Positions 11,660-24,142 of a DNA stretch of 64,000 nt are shown piece after piece. Positions within the stretch are counted from its first letter, which is position 1. Every line of letters starts with the position of its first letter. Below the pieces are notes generated by a model that saw only the letters and a list, made by a program, of their open reading frames with translations, had not been told where the DNA came from and made no database searches. Origin of the DNA: Dama dama (taxonomy: Eukaryota; Chordata; Mammalia; Artiodactyla; Cervidae). Made by a program: the position numbers and the translations under genes. The stretch is taken from assembly GCF_033118175.1 (NCBI RefSeq), contig NC_083714.1:10850001-10914000 (forward strand), read 5' to 3'.

Positions 11660-12351
11660 CACCATGTCACTTTTAGTAAGGAAATATCTAGTTTGTGCTG
11701 CTATTTACATATGAATTAGTGATGATTTTTGAAAATGTGGTGTTATGTTTGAGTACTAGTGATGCTGATATGCCATAATGATAAATCTTGCTTTCCAAAT
11801 TGCCTCAGTCCTATTACAATGCTTTAGAAAATCAGACTCTTAGATCTGTAGCCTTAATTATCTAGAAGATTACCATATGGGAACCTCATTTTCAAGTTAT
11901 CTAACTGAAATAATACTAACTTCTTAAAGTTAATCTTGCTCAGTCTTCTAGTATTACATGGTTTTTGTTTGTTTGTTTGTTTGTTTTTTAAGTAAATTCT
12001 ACCTTCTCCCTAACCTGAGCAGTTCAGAAGTCACTGACACATTTCTAGCTCTGTTACTGACAAAAATAAAAAACTCAAATACTGGGCTGATATGTGGAAA
12101 AACGATATTGGATTTGGATTTGAGCTAGTTAAAATGAGCCAATTCAGAAGGGTAAATAAATGTACAGTTAACTCTGAACAGGTCTCTCATTGGACTGAGA
12201 AGTTACTTGAAATTCTGAGCACTGCTCTTCATGGTATTTTTCTCAGAGTAGTTTGGTTCTAATTTTAGATTTTGGATTTTCACCAGTCATATTTTAAGTT
12301 ATAGTAGATAGATTGAATTATTGTATTAGTCTGACAAGTTCATAAAGTATA

Positions 12352-13003
12352 CACGCATACCTTGTTTTGTTGCACTTTGCTTGATTGTGCTCCACAGATA
12401 GTACAGTTTTTTGTCTTTGTGTTTTTGTTTTTGGCCACCACGTGATTTGTGACTGGTGGGCTTGTGGGATCCAGGCTTACAGGATGGTAGTTCCCCACAG
12501 GGATTGAACCCAGACCCTTGGCAGTAAAAGTGAAGAGGCCTAACCACTGGACCACCAGGAAATTCCCACAGATACTACAGTTTATTGAAAATGAAGGCTT
12601 GTGGCGACACTGCATTGAGCAAGTCTAATCAATGCCATTTTTCCAACAGCATTTGCTTACTGTGTTTCTGTCACGTTTTGGTAATTCTCACAATATTTGG
12701 AACTTTTTCATTATTATTATGTTTGTCATGGTGATCCGTGATCAGTGATCTTTAATGTTACTAATGCAACTCACTGAAGGCTCATATGATGGCTAGCATT
12801 TTTTAGTGGTAACATAGTTTTAATTAAAGTTTGTTCCTTTTTTAGACATAATGCTATTGTACACTTAATAGACTACACTATAGTGTAAACATAACTCTTG
12901 TATGCCCTGGGAAACCAAAAAATTCATGTGATTCGCTTTGTTGCAATATTTGCGTTTATCCCAGTGATCTGGAACCAAACCTGCAACATCCAAGGTATGC
13001 CTG
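12352..13003 (+). mobile_element. Internally deleted Tigger (TcMar) DNA transposon
   Basis: The ends are imperfect terminal inverted repeats: CACGCATACCTTG at the left, CAAGGTATGCCTG at the right. They are flanked by the TA dinucleotides expected of Tc1/mariner elements (12350-12351, 13004-13005). The left part (TTGAGCAAGTCTAATCAATG) and right part (GACATAATGCTATTGTACAC) match the two ends of Tigger1 from memory, with the transposase gene missing. A CHR SINE interrupts it. It would be transcribed within the TBC1D8B 3' UTR. Confidence 0.82.
12410..12566 (-). mobile_element. CHR SINE inserted in the Tigger element
   Basis: Read on the - strand it starts GGGAATTTCCTGGTGGTCCA and ends in a GT/A-rich tail. 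A 17-bp target duplication with one mismatch flanks it (12393-12409 and 12567-12583). The insertion therefore post-dates the Tigger element. Confidence 0.88.
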
Positions 13004-14189
13004 TACTTGTGCATAAGGATTGGTAAAATAATGTATAGAATTTTGGCATCTATCTAAAAAGCTGTAATTTATCTGATTTAAATGTGTAATTTCTATGTAC
13101 TTTATGCTGCTTATATTTCAGTCATTACAATGAAAGTTCATTTAGAGATAATGGGCTTTGTTAGCACTTTAAAGAGGAAAAAAAACCCATAGCTATCTAA
13201 TATTCTGTGCTGTTTCTGATAAAAGCAATTTATAAATCAGTTGATTTGGAAAACTGAGGAGAAGGCATCCATTGGAACTTCTTTCTTCACAAAAGACTTT
13301 GGTTTTAAGCCTTTTGACTTTTCAGATTTGAAACCATGAGAAGGCAGACATCCTTTAAGAATGACCCAAGAAGTCTCCCTTGTGGAAAAGAATTGGTATA
13401 ATCAGCTTTTGGCAAGAATCCACTGTGAACAAGGCTTAACCCAGAGGGTTTCATCACCACAAAATGTGTTATTTTCAGAGAGATTCAAGAATTTTCAAGT
13501 TGACCCCTTGAAAATTTTGTAAATTAGACTTGGCCAAATTTAAATTTGTCTTTAAAATGATTTTGGCCAAATTTAAAGTAATGTCTTTAAAATTATTTTG
13601 TCAGCTTTGTCTTTTCAAGGAAATTACCACTTAAAGAGATAATTGCTAAATAAACATCTGTGCCTTTTCTCAGAAATGATTTGCCTGAAATGTGTCCAAA
13701 TTTTAGACTTTAGTTAATAGTTTGTATGTGAACTATCACACATCTGCTTTTAAGCAATGGTTGTTATACTATAGTAGCTCTATAAGACACAAGGCTCTGT
13801 GCCTATATACAAATGCACTGTTGCACATTGTTCAATATTTTTCCAGTTGTATTTACAAAAAGATACTTTCTTAAGAGCATATGTTATTAATATTTGATAT
13901 GATTTTAAGAATATTGAAGATTACTTAGTATTGTATTTTAGCCTAGATTAGTTAAAATTGAATACCTAAAGAGATTTTTGAGTTGCAAAAAGATTATAAG
14001 TGCAAGTTAAAAAGATAAACATTTATTTTCTGAGTCTGTAGGAGAAATAAACTGAACACATAGTTTTGTAGTCACTACCTTGTTGAACAAATGGGTTTTT
14101 CTTATATAGTTGTGTCACACTGAACCAGTGCATTGTACCTTATACATTAAATTAAGTGGTATAAGGTGGGCTTTACTTGTCTTTATAAA

Positions 14190-14217
14190 AATAAATGTTA
14201 TAAATCTATTAAATAAA
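14190..14217 (+). terminator. Candidate TBC1D8B poly(A) signals
   Basis: Two AATAAA hexamers lie at 14190-14195 and 14212-14217, with T-rich sequence some 30-60 bases downstream. They are the last such pair before sequence that looks intergenic. Earlier hexamers at 13649 and 14046 are alternatives. Confidence 0.45.
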
Positions 14218-14230
14218 CATGAAAATGGCT

Positions 14231-15464
14231 TACTTAGAGATCTTACTATTATTTATTATGATGTATTTATATTTAACTCTATCACTTGAGGACTTCCTTC
14301 CTATTAGTTAAGGTTCAGTTGCAGAGAACAGAATTCACTCTAATTAGTTTAGGCAGGAAAAGATTTATTACCAGACATTAAGTGGCTTATAGAATTATCA
14401 AGAGGACTGACTCTAAATTGAGCATTCAAGAACAGCTTCCAAAGCTATACCACAGCATCAGGTCACCAAGGGAGTTGCTAATTCTTCTCCAATTAGGAAA
14501 CTGGACTTCCTACTCCATGATGAAAAGCCAGCTGTATGGTTCCTGTCCCCAGAACCACACTCCACCTGCTACTATTTACACCAGTGAAATGGATGCCAAG
14601 CATCCTGCCTCTCAGCACCCACAGGCTAGTAACTAAATTGCAATAGGACAATCAAACAGCTGCACATCCATGTTTACCAGCAGAAATGGCAGAAGCATAG
14701 CCTCCACCTTCCTTCTGCCAGTTATCTCACACATGTGTATCTGACTGCCCTATAATATGTCCAGAGTCCTGGTTGTGAGGGAATCTGGGAAATGTCCTTA
14801 GTTTCTTAGCCCCGACATTACAGAAAGGCACACTAAGAGACTGGAATGGACACTGAGCACTGTGTTTGCTTTCCCCTTGCTGGGTAACAAATTATCTCAA
14901 TACACATTATTTCACCATAGTAATGGGTCAGGACTCCAGGCTCAGCTTAGCTGGTTTCTCTGCTTAGGATCTCACAAGCTGCAAAACCAAGGTTTTTTTC
15001 AAAGGTGGTTCTCATTGTAGAGGCTTAACTGGGGAAGAATCCACTTCCAGCCTAACTCAGGCTGTTGACAAGAGTTAGTTCCATATGGTTATAGGTCTGA
15101 AGGCCCCAGCTTCTTGCAGGTGGTTGACTGGAAGCCACCCTCAGCTTCTAGAGGCTTTACTCAGTTCCCAGCAACTGCTTCTTCAGGCTTCCTGACCTTG
15201 CCATGTGGGCTTCACCCAGATGGCCACTTACTTCATCAGTCTAGCAAGGACAGTCTCTGAAGCAAGTCTGCTGGCAAGATAGTGTCTTATATAATGTCAC
15301 ATGATCTCACAGTGTGACATATCCCCTTTGCCATATTCTGTTGGTTAATTAAAGGTAGGTCACAGGTTCTGTCCGCTTTCAAAGGGGGAAGGTTACACAC
15401 GAACATCAGGAAGCAAAGGTTCTAGGGAGTGCACTGTGTAGTCTGTTCACCACAATAATCTATG
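14231..15464. repeat. Intergenic sequence with ancient repeat remnants
   Basis: No gene is seen. The segment 14309-14375 (GGTTCAGTTGCAGAGAACAG) recurs at 28078-28140. The stretch about 14870-15440 (TGGGTAACAAATTATCTC, TTGCCATATTCTGTTGGTTA) resembles an old interspersed mammalian repeat whose family I cannot name with confidence. An 84-codon open frame at 14382 shows no recognisable domain and is treated as chance. Confidence 0.5.
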
Positions 15465-16268
15465 TTCAGTTCAGTTCAGCCGCTCAGTCGTGTCTGACTC
15501 TTTGCAACCCCATGAATCACAGCACGCCAGGCCTCCCTGTCCATCACCAACTCCCGGAGTTTACTCAAACTCATGTCCATCGAGTCGGTGATGCCATCCA
15601 GCCATCTCATCCTCTGTCGTCCCCTTCTCCTCCTGCCCCCAATCCTTCCCAGCACCAGGGTCTTTCCCAATGAGTCAACTCTTCGCATGAGGTGGCCAAA
15701 GTATTGGAGTTTCAGCTTCAGCATCAGTCCTTCCAATGAACACCCAGGACTGATCTCCCCTAGGATGGACTGGTTGGATCTCCTTGCAGTCCAAGGGACT
15801 CTCAAGAGTCTTCTCCAACACCATAGTTCAAAAGCATCAATTTTTCAGTGCTCAGCTTTCTTCACATTCCAACTCTCACATCCATACATGACCACTGGAA
15901 AAACCATAGCCTTGACCAGATGGACCTTTGTTGGCAAAGTAATGTCTCTGCTTTTTAATATGCTATCTAGGTTGGTCATCACTTTCCTTCGAAGGAGTAA
16001 GCGTCTTTTAATTTCATGGTTGCAATCACCATCTGCAGTGATTTTGGAGCCCAAAAAAATAAAGTCTGACACTGCTTCCACTGTTTCCCCATCTATTTGC
16101 CATGAACTGATGGGACCAGATGCCATGATCTTAGTTTTCTGAATGTTGAGCTTTAAGCCAACCTTTTCACTCTTTTCATCAAGAGGCTCTTTAGTTCCTC
16201 TTCACTTTCTGCCATAAGGGTGGTGTCATCTGCATATCTGAGGTTATTGATTTTTCTCCCGGCAATGT
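15465..16268 (-). mobile_element. 5'-truncated BovB LINE
   Basis: This is the 3' 0.8 kb of BovB, from the TTCAGTTCAG tail to the segment encoding the end of reverse transcriptase. The long - strand frame at 15476-15805 ends GVAKSQTRLSG, the BovB ORF terminus, so that part is relatively young. Right-hand homology stops near 16268. Confidence 0.87.
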
Positions 16269-16534
16269 TACCCACCTCTTTTCCCACACAGCCACACCCT
16301 TCTTCTCATACTTCTGCAGAAGAGCTAATAGCATCAGTGGTATGCTTCTGCCTGTCACAACAGAAATCCTCATAGCAAAAAAATGCACTAATCCTCTCTC
16401 CTAAGGGAGAATCCAAGTTTTTATTCTTAATTCAATCTCCATCCCATCTTACATGTGAACTACAAAAAGTTAACTACCATCAACTCACCTTATATAAAGT
16501 AGAGAAGTAGGGAAAGAAAGTGAAGTATATAATT

Positions 16535-18472
16535 CAGTTCAGTTGCTCAGTCATATCAGACTCTTTGTGACCCCATGGGCTGCAGCTTGCCAGGCTTCCC
16601 TGTCCATCACCAACTCCTGCAGCTTCCTCAAACTCATGCCCACTGAGTCAGTGATGCCAGCCAACTATCTCATCCTCTGTCATCCCCTTCTCCTCCTGCC
16701 TTCAGTCTTTCCCAGCATCAGTGTCTTTTCCAGTGAATCAGTTCTTCACATCAGGTGGCCAAAGTATTGGAATTTCAGCTTCAGCATCGGTCCAATGAAT
16801 GTTCAGGACTGACTTCCTTTAGGATGGACTGGTTGGATCTCCTTGCAGTCCAAGGGACTCTCAAGAGTCTTCTCCAATACCGCAGTTCAAAAGCGTCAAT
16901 TCTTCAGTGCTCAACATTCTTTATAGTCCAACTCTTACATACATACATGACTACTGGAAAAACCATAGCTTTGACTAGACGGACCTTTGTCAGAAACGTA
17001 ATGTCTCTGCTTTTTAATATGCTGTCTGGGTTGGTCACAGCTTTTCTTCCAAGGAGTAGGCGCCTTTCATGGCTGCAATCAACATCTGCAGTGATTTTGG
17101 AGCCCCCCAAAATAAATTCTCTCACTGTTTCCATTTTCCCCCCATCTATTTGCCATGAAGTGATGGGACTGGATGCCATGATCTTAGTTTTCTGAATTTT
17201 GAGTTTCAACCCAGCTTTTTCACTCTCTTCTTTCACCTTCATCAAGAGGCTCTTTAGTTCTTTGCTTCCTGCCATAAGGGTGGTGTCATCTGCGTATCTG
17301 AGGTTATTGATATTTCTCCTGGCAATCTTGATTCCAGCTTGTGCTTCATCCAGCCCAGCATTTCTCATGATGTGCTCTGTATATAAGTTAAATAAGCAGG
17401 GTGGCAATATACAGCCTTGATGTTCTCCTTTCCTGATTTGGAACCAGTCTGTTGTTCCATGTCTGGGTCTAACTGTTGCTTCTTGACCTGCATACAGATT
17501 TCTCAGGAGGTAGGTAAGGTGGTCTGGTATTCCCATCTCTTGAAGAATTTTCCACAGTTTGTTGTGATCCACACCGTCAAAGGTTTTGGCATAGTCAGTA
17601 AAGCAGAAGTAGATGTTTTTCTGGAACTCTTGCTTTTTCCATGATCCAATGGATGTTGGCAATTTGATCTCTGGTTCCTCTGCCTTTGCTAAATCCAGCT
17701 TGAACACCTGAAAGTTCTCGGTTCATGGACTGTTGAAGCCTAGCTTGGAGAGTTTTGAGCATTACTTTGCTAGTGTGTGAGAAGAGTCCAATTATGTGGT
17801 AGTTTGAACATTCTTTGGCATTGCCTTTCTTAAGGATTGGAATGAAAACTGACCTTTCCTAGTCCTGTGGCCACTGCTGAGTTTTCCAAATTTGCTGGCA
17901 TATTGAATGCAGCACTTTCACAGCATCATCTTTTAGGATTTGAAATAGCTCAACTGGAATTCCATCACCTCCACTAGCTTTGTTTATAGTGATGTATCCT
18001 AAATCCCAGTTGACTTTGCACTCCAGGATGTCTGGCTTAGGTGAGTGATCACACCATCGTGGTTATCTGGGTCATGAAGATCTTTTTTGTATCATTCTTC
18101 TGTGTATTCTTGCCACCTCTTCATAATATCTTCTGCTTCTGTTAGGTCCATACCATTTCTGTCCTTTATTGTGCCCATCTTTGCATGAAATGTTCCCTTT
18201 GTATCTCTAATTTTCTTGAAGAGATCTCTAGTCTTTCCCATTCTATTGTTTTCCTCTATTTCTTTGCATTGATCACTGAGGCAGGCTTTCTTATCTCTCC
18301 TTGTTATTCTTTGGAACTCTGCATTCAAATGGGTATATCTATCCTTTTCTCCCTTGCCTTTCACTTCTCTTCTTTTCTCATCTATTTGTAAGGCCTCCTC
18401 AGACAACCATTTTGCCTTTTTGCATTTCTTTTTCTTGGGGATGGTCTTGATCACTGCCTCCTGTATATAATT
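16535..18472 (-). mobile_element. BovB LINE, 1.94 kb, with perfect 10-bp target duplication
   Basis: GTATATAATT is present at both 16525-16534 and 18473-18482. The element is 5' truncated: the endonuclease is missing, and homology starts in the linker (KAKWLSEEALQIDEKRREVK at 18092-18454 on the - strand) and runs through reverse transcriptase. The catalytic box is YADD (residues NNLRYADDTTL in the 267-codon frame at 16904-17707). Small indels divide the coding region into several frames. Confidence 0.92.
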
Positions 18473-18618
18473 ATGTACCTAAAAAAGAAAGGCAGAAACT
18501 ATGGATAGCTATAGTAGTCCTCATTTCTACAACACAACCATAGTTGTGTTTTATTTTTGTTTTTTAAAAAAATTATCATACAATAAATTAGCTTTTTTTT
18601 TTATGTACACCTCTATGA

Positions 18619-18962
18619 TTTTTTTTTTTTTGGTGGTGCAGAGTCTTTGTTGCTCCACATGGGCTTTTCTCTAGTTGCAGCAAGTAGCAGCTACTCTTTG
18701 TTGTGCTGCACAGGCTTCTCATTATGGTGGCTTGTCTTTTTGTGGAGAGCAGGCTCTAGGTGCACAGGCTTCAGTAGTTGCAGCACATGGGTTCAGTAGT
18801 TGCAGCTCGTAGGTTCAGTAGTTGCAGCTCGTGGGCTCAGTAGCTGTGGCACATGGGCTTGGTTGCTCTGTGGCATGTGGGATCTTCCTGGACCAGAGAT
18901 TGAACCTGTGTCCCCTGCGCTGGCAGGCAGATTCCTATCTGCTGTACCATCAGGGAAGTCCC
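18619..18962 (-). mobile_element. CHR-1-like full-length SINE
   Basis: On the - strand it has the head GGGACTTCCCTGATGGTACA, a long body of CAACTACTGA-type repeats and a poly(A) tail (T run at 18619-18631). A short internal tandem (TTCAGTAGTTGCAGCTCGT, about 18790-18840) is typical of length variation in this family. The flanking sequences 18540-18618 and 18963-19130 look like one older L1 fragment that it split. Confidence 0.8.
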
Positions 18963-19391
18963 ACTTAATATGAATTTTTAACACAGGTATGTGCTCCTGT
19001 AACCATCACCACAATTAGAGTACAGAACACAATTAGAATTCCATCACCCCCAAAACTCCCTGAAGCAGTCTGTCCTTTCATAGTCGCATTTTCTCCCTAC
19101 CCCTAATAACCACTTATCATCAGGGTTTTGCCCAACATATAAAAGACCAGATGTTCTCTTTCCCCAAATCCCTGCCCCTTGTAGCCATGTGACAAAGAAT
19201 TGGTTAATGACATGCTTCTGCTTGAATTTCTCAATCTATAGCAGAGCAGGAGAGAAAGCAGAGAAGACATTCTGGTGGCAGTAGTGACATCTTCACATCA
19301 ACACTCTGGTTCTGAAGTAGGACTTCAAGCGCTTATAGATGCACAGACTTTATCCCCCCTTTTTGAAGGAGAGGAGCTTCTTAGTGCATCT

Positions 19392-19859
19392 CTTGCAGGG
19401 CCCAAGAATGGGCTCTTGTCTGACCTTGGAAATTAATTATCCAAGGAGACACACATGCTGACAAAGCAAAAACTTTCTTGGGAAGGAGCACCCAGGGAAA
19501 GAGCAGCAGAGTAAGGGAACCCAGGAGAACTGCTCGACTACATGGCTCACAGTCTCAAATTTATGGTGATAGGGTTAGTTTCTGGGTTTTCTCTGGCCAA
19601 TAATTCTGTCTCAGGGTCCTTCCTGGTGGCATATTGCTCAACCAAGATGGATTCCAAGGAGAAGGACTCTTGGAAGTTGGTAGGACATATGAACTAGCAT
19701 CTCCTCTCTCCTTTTGACCTTTCCTGAATTCTTCCAGTTGGTGGTGGCTTGTTAGTTCCATGTTCCTTACCAGGATCTCCTGTTGTAAGGTAATTCATGC
19801 AAATGGTTATTGCGGTACCCGGCCAGGGTGGGCGGTTTCAGTCAGCAATTCCCCTAACA
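19392..19859 (-). mobile_element. Solo LTR of an endogenous retrovirus (family A)
   Basis: On the - strand the element starts TGTTAGGGGAAATTGCTGAC and ends CTTGGGCCCTGCAAG. The pentamer CATCT flanks it at 19387-19391 and 19860-19864. It matches the LTR at 28523-29004 along its length, but the poly(A) hexamer is altered (AAGAAA instead of AATAAA). No internal viral gene is adjacent, so it is a solo LTR. Confidence 0.78.
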
Positions 19860-19864
19860 CATCT

Positions 19865-20815
19865 GTGAGCCCAACAGTTCAATAAAGTCTCTTTCTGCTT
19901 TTGCCAGCCAGAATCCGTTTCATTGGCTATCTAAAGTAAGGTTGATACATGTGACCCTGGGAGCCCTATGTAGCACCATCTCCCTTGAGGCCAGGCAAAC
20001 AAATTATCCTGGTAGCTACATTCCTAGGCTTACACTCACTGGCAGAAGGGCATTTAATCCTTAATCTCACATTTTACTGCAGCTTCCATTTCTGTCATCA
20101 GAACTACGTTTTCCCCCCATCCCAAAATCGCCAAGCAGTAGATTTCCTATTCTCTAATCTATGTGTCTTCCTTTGAAGGTAATGTTTTTTCTTTATGGCT
20201 GCTTTTAAGATCTTGGTGTTGCCAATGTTCTGCAGTTTCTTATGATTTATCTAACTTTTTAAAAAGTCATGTTTGACATTATTAAATTTTTATTATCAAC
20301 CATCAAACTCCAAGATCTGCATGCTTTTTGCACAAGCCAAACAGGCAAATTAAATGAGGATGTAATAGAAATCACCTCCCATACATACATACATCCTTCA
20401 GATATTTGGTGGGCACTCAGCTGTGTGATTTCCCTGGGGGTGCAGTACTGACAGATACAGTGAATTCTACTTGGCCATTTCTGCTATAAATAGCCCTTAC
20501 TACACTGGTCAGGGAGCAAATGTGGTAGGTCTGCCAGTTGTTGAGTATTACTATTTCAAATATTCATTCATAAACTAAGAATCATATGATATAGTTGCAG
20601 ATCTACTGGATCAATTGTAGATGGGTTTAGGATAAAATTTTATTTCTGGACTCCCTAAGCCCTGACTCTGACCAATCAATGACCATTGTGTTATAAACTC
20701 TCCCCCCACCGCCCCCCCCCACATTGGTCCTGGATGAATGTGAATTCATAATCAGTGTTCAAAACACTGAAAAGTGTGAATGTTTCTGTTACTGAGTCCA
20801 AGCTCACTCTGCTTG
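19865..20815. other. Intergenic, no gene seen
   Basis: An AATAAA followed by GTCTCTTTCTGC at about 19881 could be the end of another old LTR or a degraded retro-copy, but nothing coding surrounds it. A C-rich run lies at about 20701-20721. The rest shows no recognisable feature. Confidence 0.4.
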
Positions 20816-20820
20816 TGACA

Positions 20821-21241
20821 TGACAGGCCATGTCACAGGAGACAAGATGTTGAGGCAAGGAATGATGACTTTATTTGGAAAGCTGGCAGACTGAGAAGAT
20901 GGCAGAGTAGTGTCTCCAAAAAAAGCTTCTTATTGGAGTCTGGACACTAGATTCTTTTATAGAACAGAGGGAGAGAAGGTGAGGAAGTAAAGTAAAAAGG
21001 CCATTTATCTTGCAAAATAGGAGGGGATGTGTTCATCTTTTCTTCAGCCACTCACAGGTTGGCAGGGTCAGATTGTCTCCCTGTGAGCTGAACAAAGCCA
21101 CTTTAACATTCAGGCAGAGGGGCAGGGTTCCCTGAGGCAGGCCATTATGTACGATTATAATAACAAAAGCAATGAAAAGCAAAGGCTAAAGTCAAATAAA
21201 CAGATCTAACATGGAGTCAAAATTAGTTCTTCCCTGTCACA
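20821..21241 (-). mobile_element. Probable ERV LTR (family B)
   Basis: On the - strand the left end reads TGTGACAGGGAAGAACTAAT and the right end contains CCAAATAAAGTCATCATTCC, an LTR-like poly(A) signal, near the end. The boundaries are approximate because I cannot see a clean target duplication. Confidence 0.55.
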
Positions 21242-21559
21242 TTACTGATTTCCTAGTGCATGGCTACCCTGGTAAATGACCAAAGGGCCCTCTGGCTAGA
21301 AAGAAAGAGGAAAGCTAGGGAGAAAATCTACAACACATGTTTATGGTATTGCTGAATCCTTCTTCAAGGAGGACCTGGCTTTCCCTTTCAGGGCCTCTGG
21401 GTATGTGAAATAGGCTTCATTCGGCCTCCATGACCTTCCCTGAGATCCAAGGAGCAGGTCCAAACATTTGCTAATTGCGGAAGGAAGAGGATGCAGAGAC
21501 AAGATAGTCAAAAGAAACAGTAGTGCAGCCTTGGGGCAGAGTCCTGGTTCCCCCTCAAA

Positions 21560-21940
21560 GGATACATGTAGCACTATCTTTGAGCTGTTTTGCAGATACT
21601 GAAACCCCTACCAGGTGGGAGAAGTTAACAGTATGCTGCCCACACACACATAGACCTCAGACCAGTTGAAACCAGAAGGTTGATGATGTTCTTTCACACT
21701 TACCTCACCACCAACCAGTCAGAGGAATGTCCGTGAACTTATTATGCCCTCTTTTAATCATTACTATAAAACTCCTCACTACCCACTCCTCACTACCACA
21801 CACAGTTTTGAGGGTATTAGCCCATTGTGGCCCCTTTTGCCTGGCAAAGCAATAAAGCTATTCTTTTCCACATCACCCAAAACTCTGTCTCTCAGAATTA
21901 ATTCAGTATTGAGGTACAAAGGCTGGATTTGGCTTCAAGA
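21560..21940 (+). mobile_element. Probable LTR (family C), + copy
   Basis: The segment includes GAGGGTATTAGCCCATTGTG and GGCAAAGCAATAAAGCTATT (poly(A) hexamer at 21851-21856). The same sequence occurs inverted at about 23505-23850 and in a broken form at 27230-28035, showing a repeat family. The LTR label rests on the poly(A) signal and overall architecture only. Confidence 0.6.
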
Positions 21941-22743
21941 GGCCATGAATCTCCATCATAATAACTCAAATTAGATCTTTATTCACCAGGTAGAACTGTT
22001 TCCGCTATGCAGATCAAGTAGGAATTAGTAGATTGCTCATCTATTTCCATCTGAAGAATAATTAGCCATTACCAAACTTCTCTGCAGGTCAGAACATTCA
22101 GATGATTTCTCTAGCTATGCTCCTGTCATGTTAGCCATGCTCACCCCATCTCTGGTCATTAAGTGCTGCCACTTATTCTCTGCTATCCTAAGATCCCATT
22201 ATTCTCATTGAAATTAGCAAGTTACCTTCAGTGGGAGCATCTCTCACCTCTGTCTCTGGCCTACTGAAGACTTCCACTGTACCATGTTCCAAGAGTGATA
22301 AGGCTCCTCTTGTCAATGTATTTTTCAGTGTCTTGTGGTAGAGAACATCCTCTAGGTCTTATCGGGGGACATGGTTAGGATGTAGGTGAGTGGATCATAT
22401 ATCATAAATGTATTCCAATGTTTCTATTTCCTTAAGCCTTTGGAGAACTTCCTTTACATTATACCAAGGATGTCTGGCATATCACCTTCATTTAATATGG
22501 GCTAATTTTCAGCCTTGACTTCAGTCAACCAAGCAAATAGAACCACTTTCAAGTGGGCAAGCTAGTAATTGAATGCAGAATCTCTGATAAGTGGCCCAAT
22601 TAAAATTACATTCCTTCCTCCAAGGCATAGTATCCTTAAAATACATTCGCACACATATTCTCCAAATTTCTGCTATTATAAATTAGCAAAATTTCACAAT
22701 TTCCTCCTTCCAATTCAGACTTATATTTGTATTCTTAGAGCAA
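21941..22743. other. Intergenic, no gene seen
   Basis: A mixed-composition sequence without recognisable exon, repeat or motif. Short open frames here have no domain. Confidence 0.4.
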
Positions 22744-23163
22744 CTGAACTGAACTGTTCAGTCACTTAGTCCTGTCCAACTCTTTGCGACCCCATGGACT
22801 GCAGTACACCAGGCCTCCCTGTCCATCATCAGCTCCCGGAGCTCGCTCAAACTCATGTCCATCTGCCATCCAACCATCTCATCCTCTGTTGTCCCCTTCT
22901 CCTCCTGCCCTCAGTCTTTCCCAGGATCAGGGTCTTTTCCAGTGAGTCAGTTCTTCACATCAGGTGGTCAAAGTATTGGAGTTTCAGCTTCAACATCAGT
23001 CCTTCCGATGAATATTCAGGACTGATTTCCTTTGACTGGTTGGATCTCCTTGCAGTCCAAGGGATTCTCAAGAGTCTTCTCCAACACCACAGTTCAAAAG
23101 CATCAATTCTTCGGCACTCAGATTTCTTTAGAGTCCAACTCTCACATTCATACATGACTATAC
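22744..23163 (-). mobile_element. BovB 3' fragment
   Basis: About 420 bp from the BovB 3' end (ACTCTTTGCGACCCCATGGA to CAACTCTCACATTCATACAT). It lacks about 25 bp internally relative to other copies here (near 22862). Confidence 0.85.
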
Positions 23164-23504
23164 TGTGATCTAACTCTAGTTGTAGGTCTGGAAGCAATGA
23201 GAGGTGGTAGGGATGGCACATGAGGAAAATTGGCATTCCCTTGCAAGTAACTTGAGGACGCTGAAGCAAGGCAGGGCCAGCTTCATCAACTAGGGATGGC
23301 TTTTAGGGCAAAGAAGTCTCATTGATGAGGTACTTAGAATCATCTGAATTCACTCAAATATCCTCATTTCTATTCTAGGAGCTCTCATCTGGTCAAACAA
23401 ATGCCCTTACTTTCCCCAAAGTGACATATGACAAGGCTGTGAGTTCATTATATATTGTAATTCAAACACCTATAGGAACAAAACTCTAATTTTCAGCTAT
23501 GTGA

Positions 23505-23850
23505 AGCTGAATCTGGCCTGTGTACCCTGACATTGAATTAATTCTTAGAGGTGGAGTTTTGGGTGAAGTAGAAAAGAATAGCTTTATTGCTTTGCCAGGT
23601 GAAGGAGGCCACAGTGGGCTAATGCCCTCAAAACTGTGTGTTGCAACCTGGAGAAGGTAGTGAGAAATTCTTTTAATAATGGTTCAAAAAGGGCATGATC
23701 AGCTCATGGACATTCTGCTGATTGGTGGGTAGTGAAGTAAGTGGGACTCAGCATCAACAACCTTCTGGTCCCAATCAGTCTGGGATCTATATCAATAAGA
23801 GATAATAGAAACTTACTGTCCTCTGTTTCTTGAGCTGGCAATTTAAATCT
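23505..23850 (-). mobile_element. Probable LTR (family C), - copy
   Basis: Its reverse complement reads GGGCATTAGCCCACTGTGGC and AGCAATAAAGCTATTCTTTT, matching the + copy at 21560-21940. The two are inverted relative to each other, so they cannot be the two LTRs of one provirus. Confidence 0.6.
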
Positions 23851-23874
23851 TAAGATTGCCATTTTATTTTTTTA

Positions 23875-24142
23875 AAAAAATTATTATATTTTGCTGTGCT
23901 GGGTCGTCATTGCTGTGTGCAGGCTTTTTCTAGTTTTGGAGGGAGGAGGCTACTCTTTACTTGTGGTGTGTGAGCTTCTCATTGTGGTGGCTTCTCTTAT
24001 GGTAGAGCACAGGCTTTGGGGCACTTGGGCTTCAGTAGTTGCTGCACGAGGGCTCAGTAGTTGTGGCTTGCGGGCTCCAGAGTGCAGGCTCAATAGTTGT
24101 GGCACATGGGCCTAATTGTCCCTCGGCATATGGGATCTGCAT
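23875..24142 (-). mobile_element. CHR-1-like SINE, truncated by a BovB
   Basis: The body repeats (TTCAGTAGTTGCTGCACGAG, CTCAGTAGTTGTGGCTTGCG) match the SINE at 18619-18962. The tRNA-like head is missing, because BovB sequence begins at about 24143. Confidence 0.75.

Larger units (their letters stand above)
11417..14230 (+). other. TBC1D8B: TBC1D8B 3' untranslated region (extent inferred)
   Basis: The A/T-rich sequence after the TAA has no open frame of note and contains several AATAAA hexamers (13649, 14046, 14190, 14212). The last two, followed by T-rich sequence, are the best guess for the main cleavage site near 14230. The region holds a CTCF-like motif (11646), a (TTTG)n tract at about 11961-11991 and a Tigger transposon remnant at 12352-13003. 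The 2.8-kb length is plausible but no transcript evidence is available. Confidence 0.55.

Noticed and set aside
18780..18850. CRISPR-like short repeats (TTCAGTAGTTGCAGCTCGT units)
   Set aside because: They are the internal tandem of a CHR-1 SINE, contiguous without spacers, in a mammalian genome.
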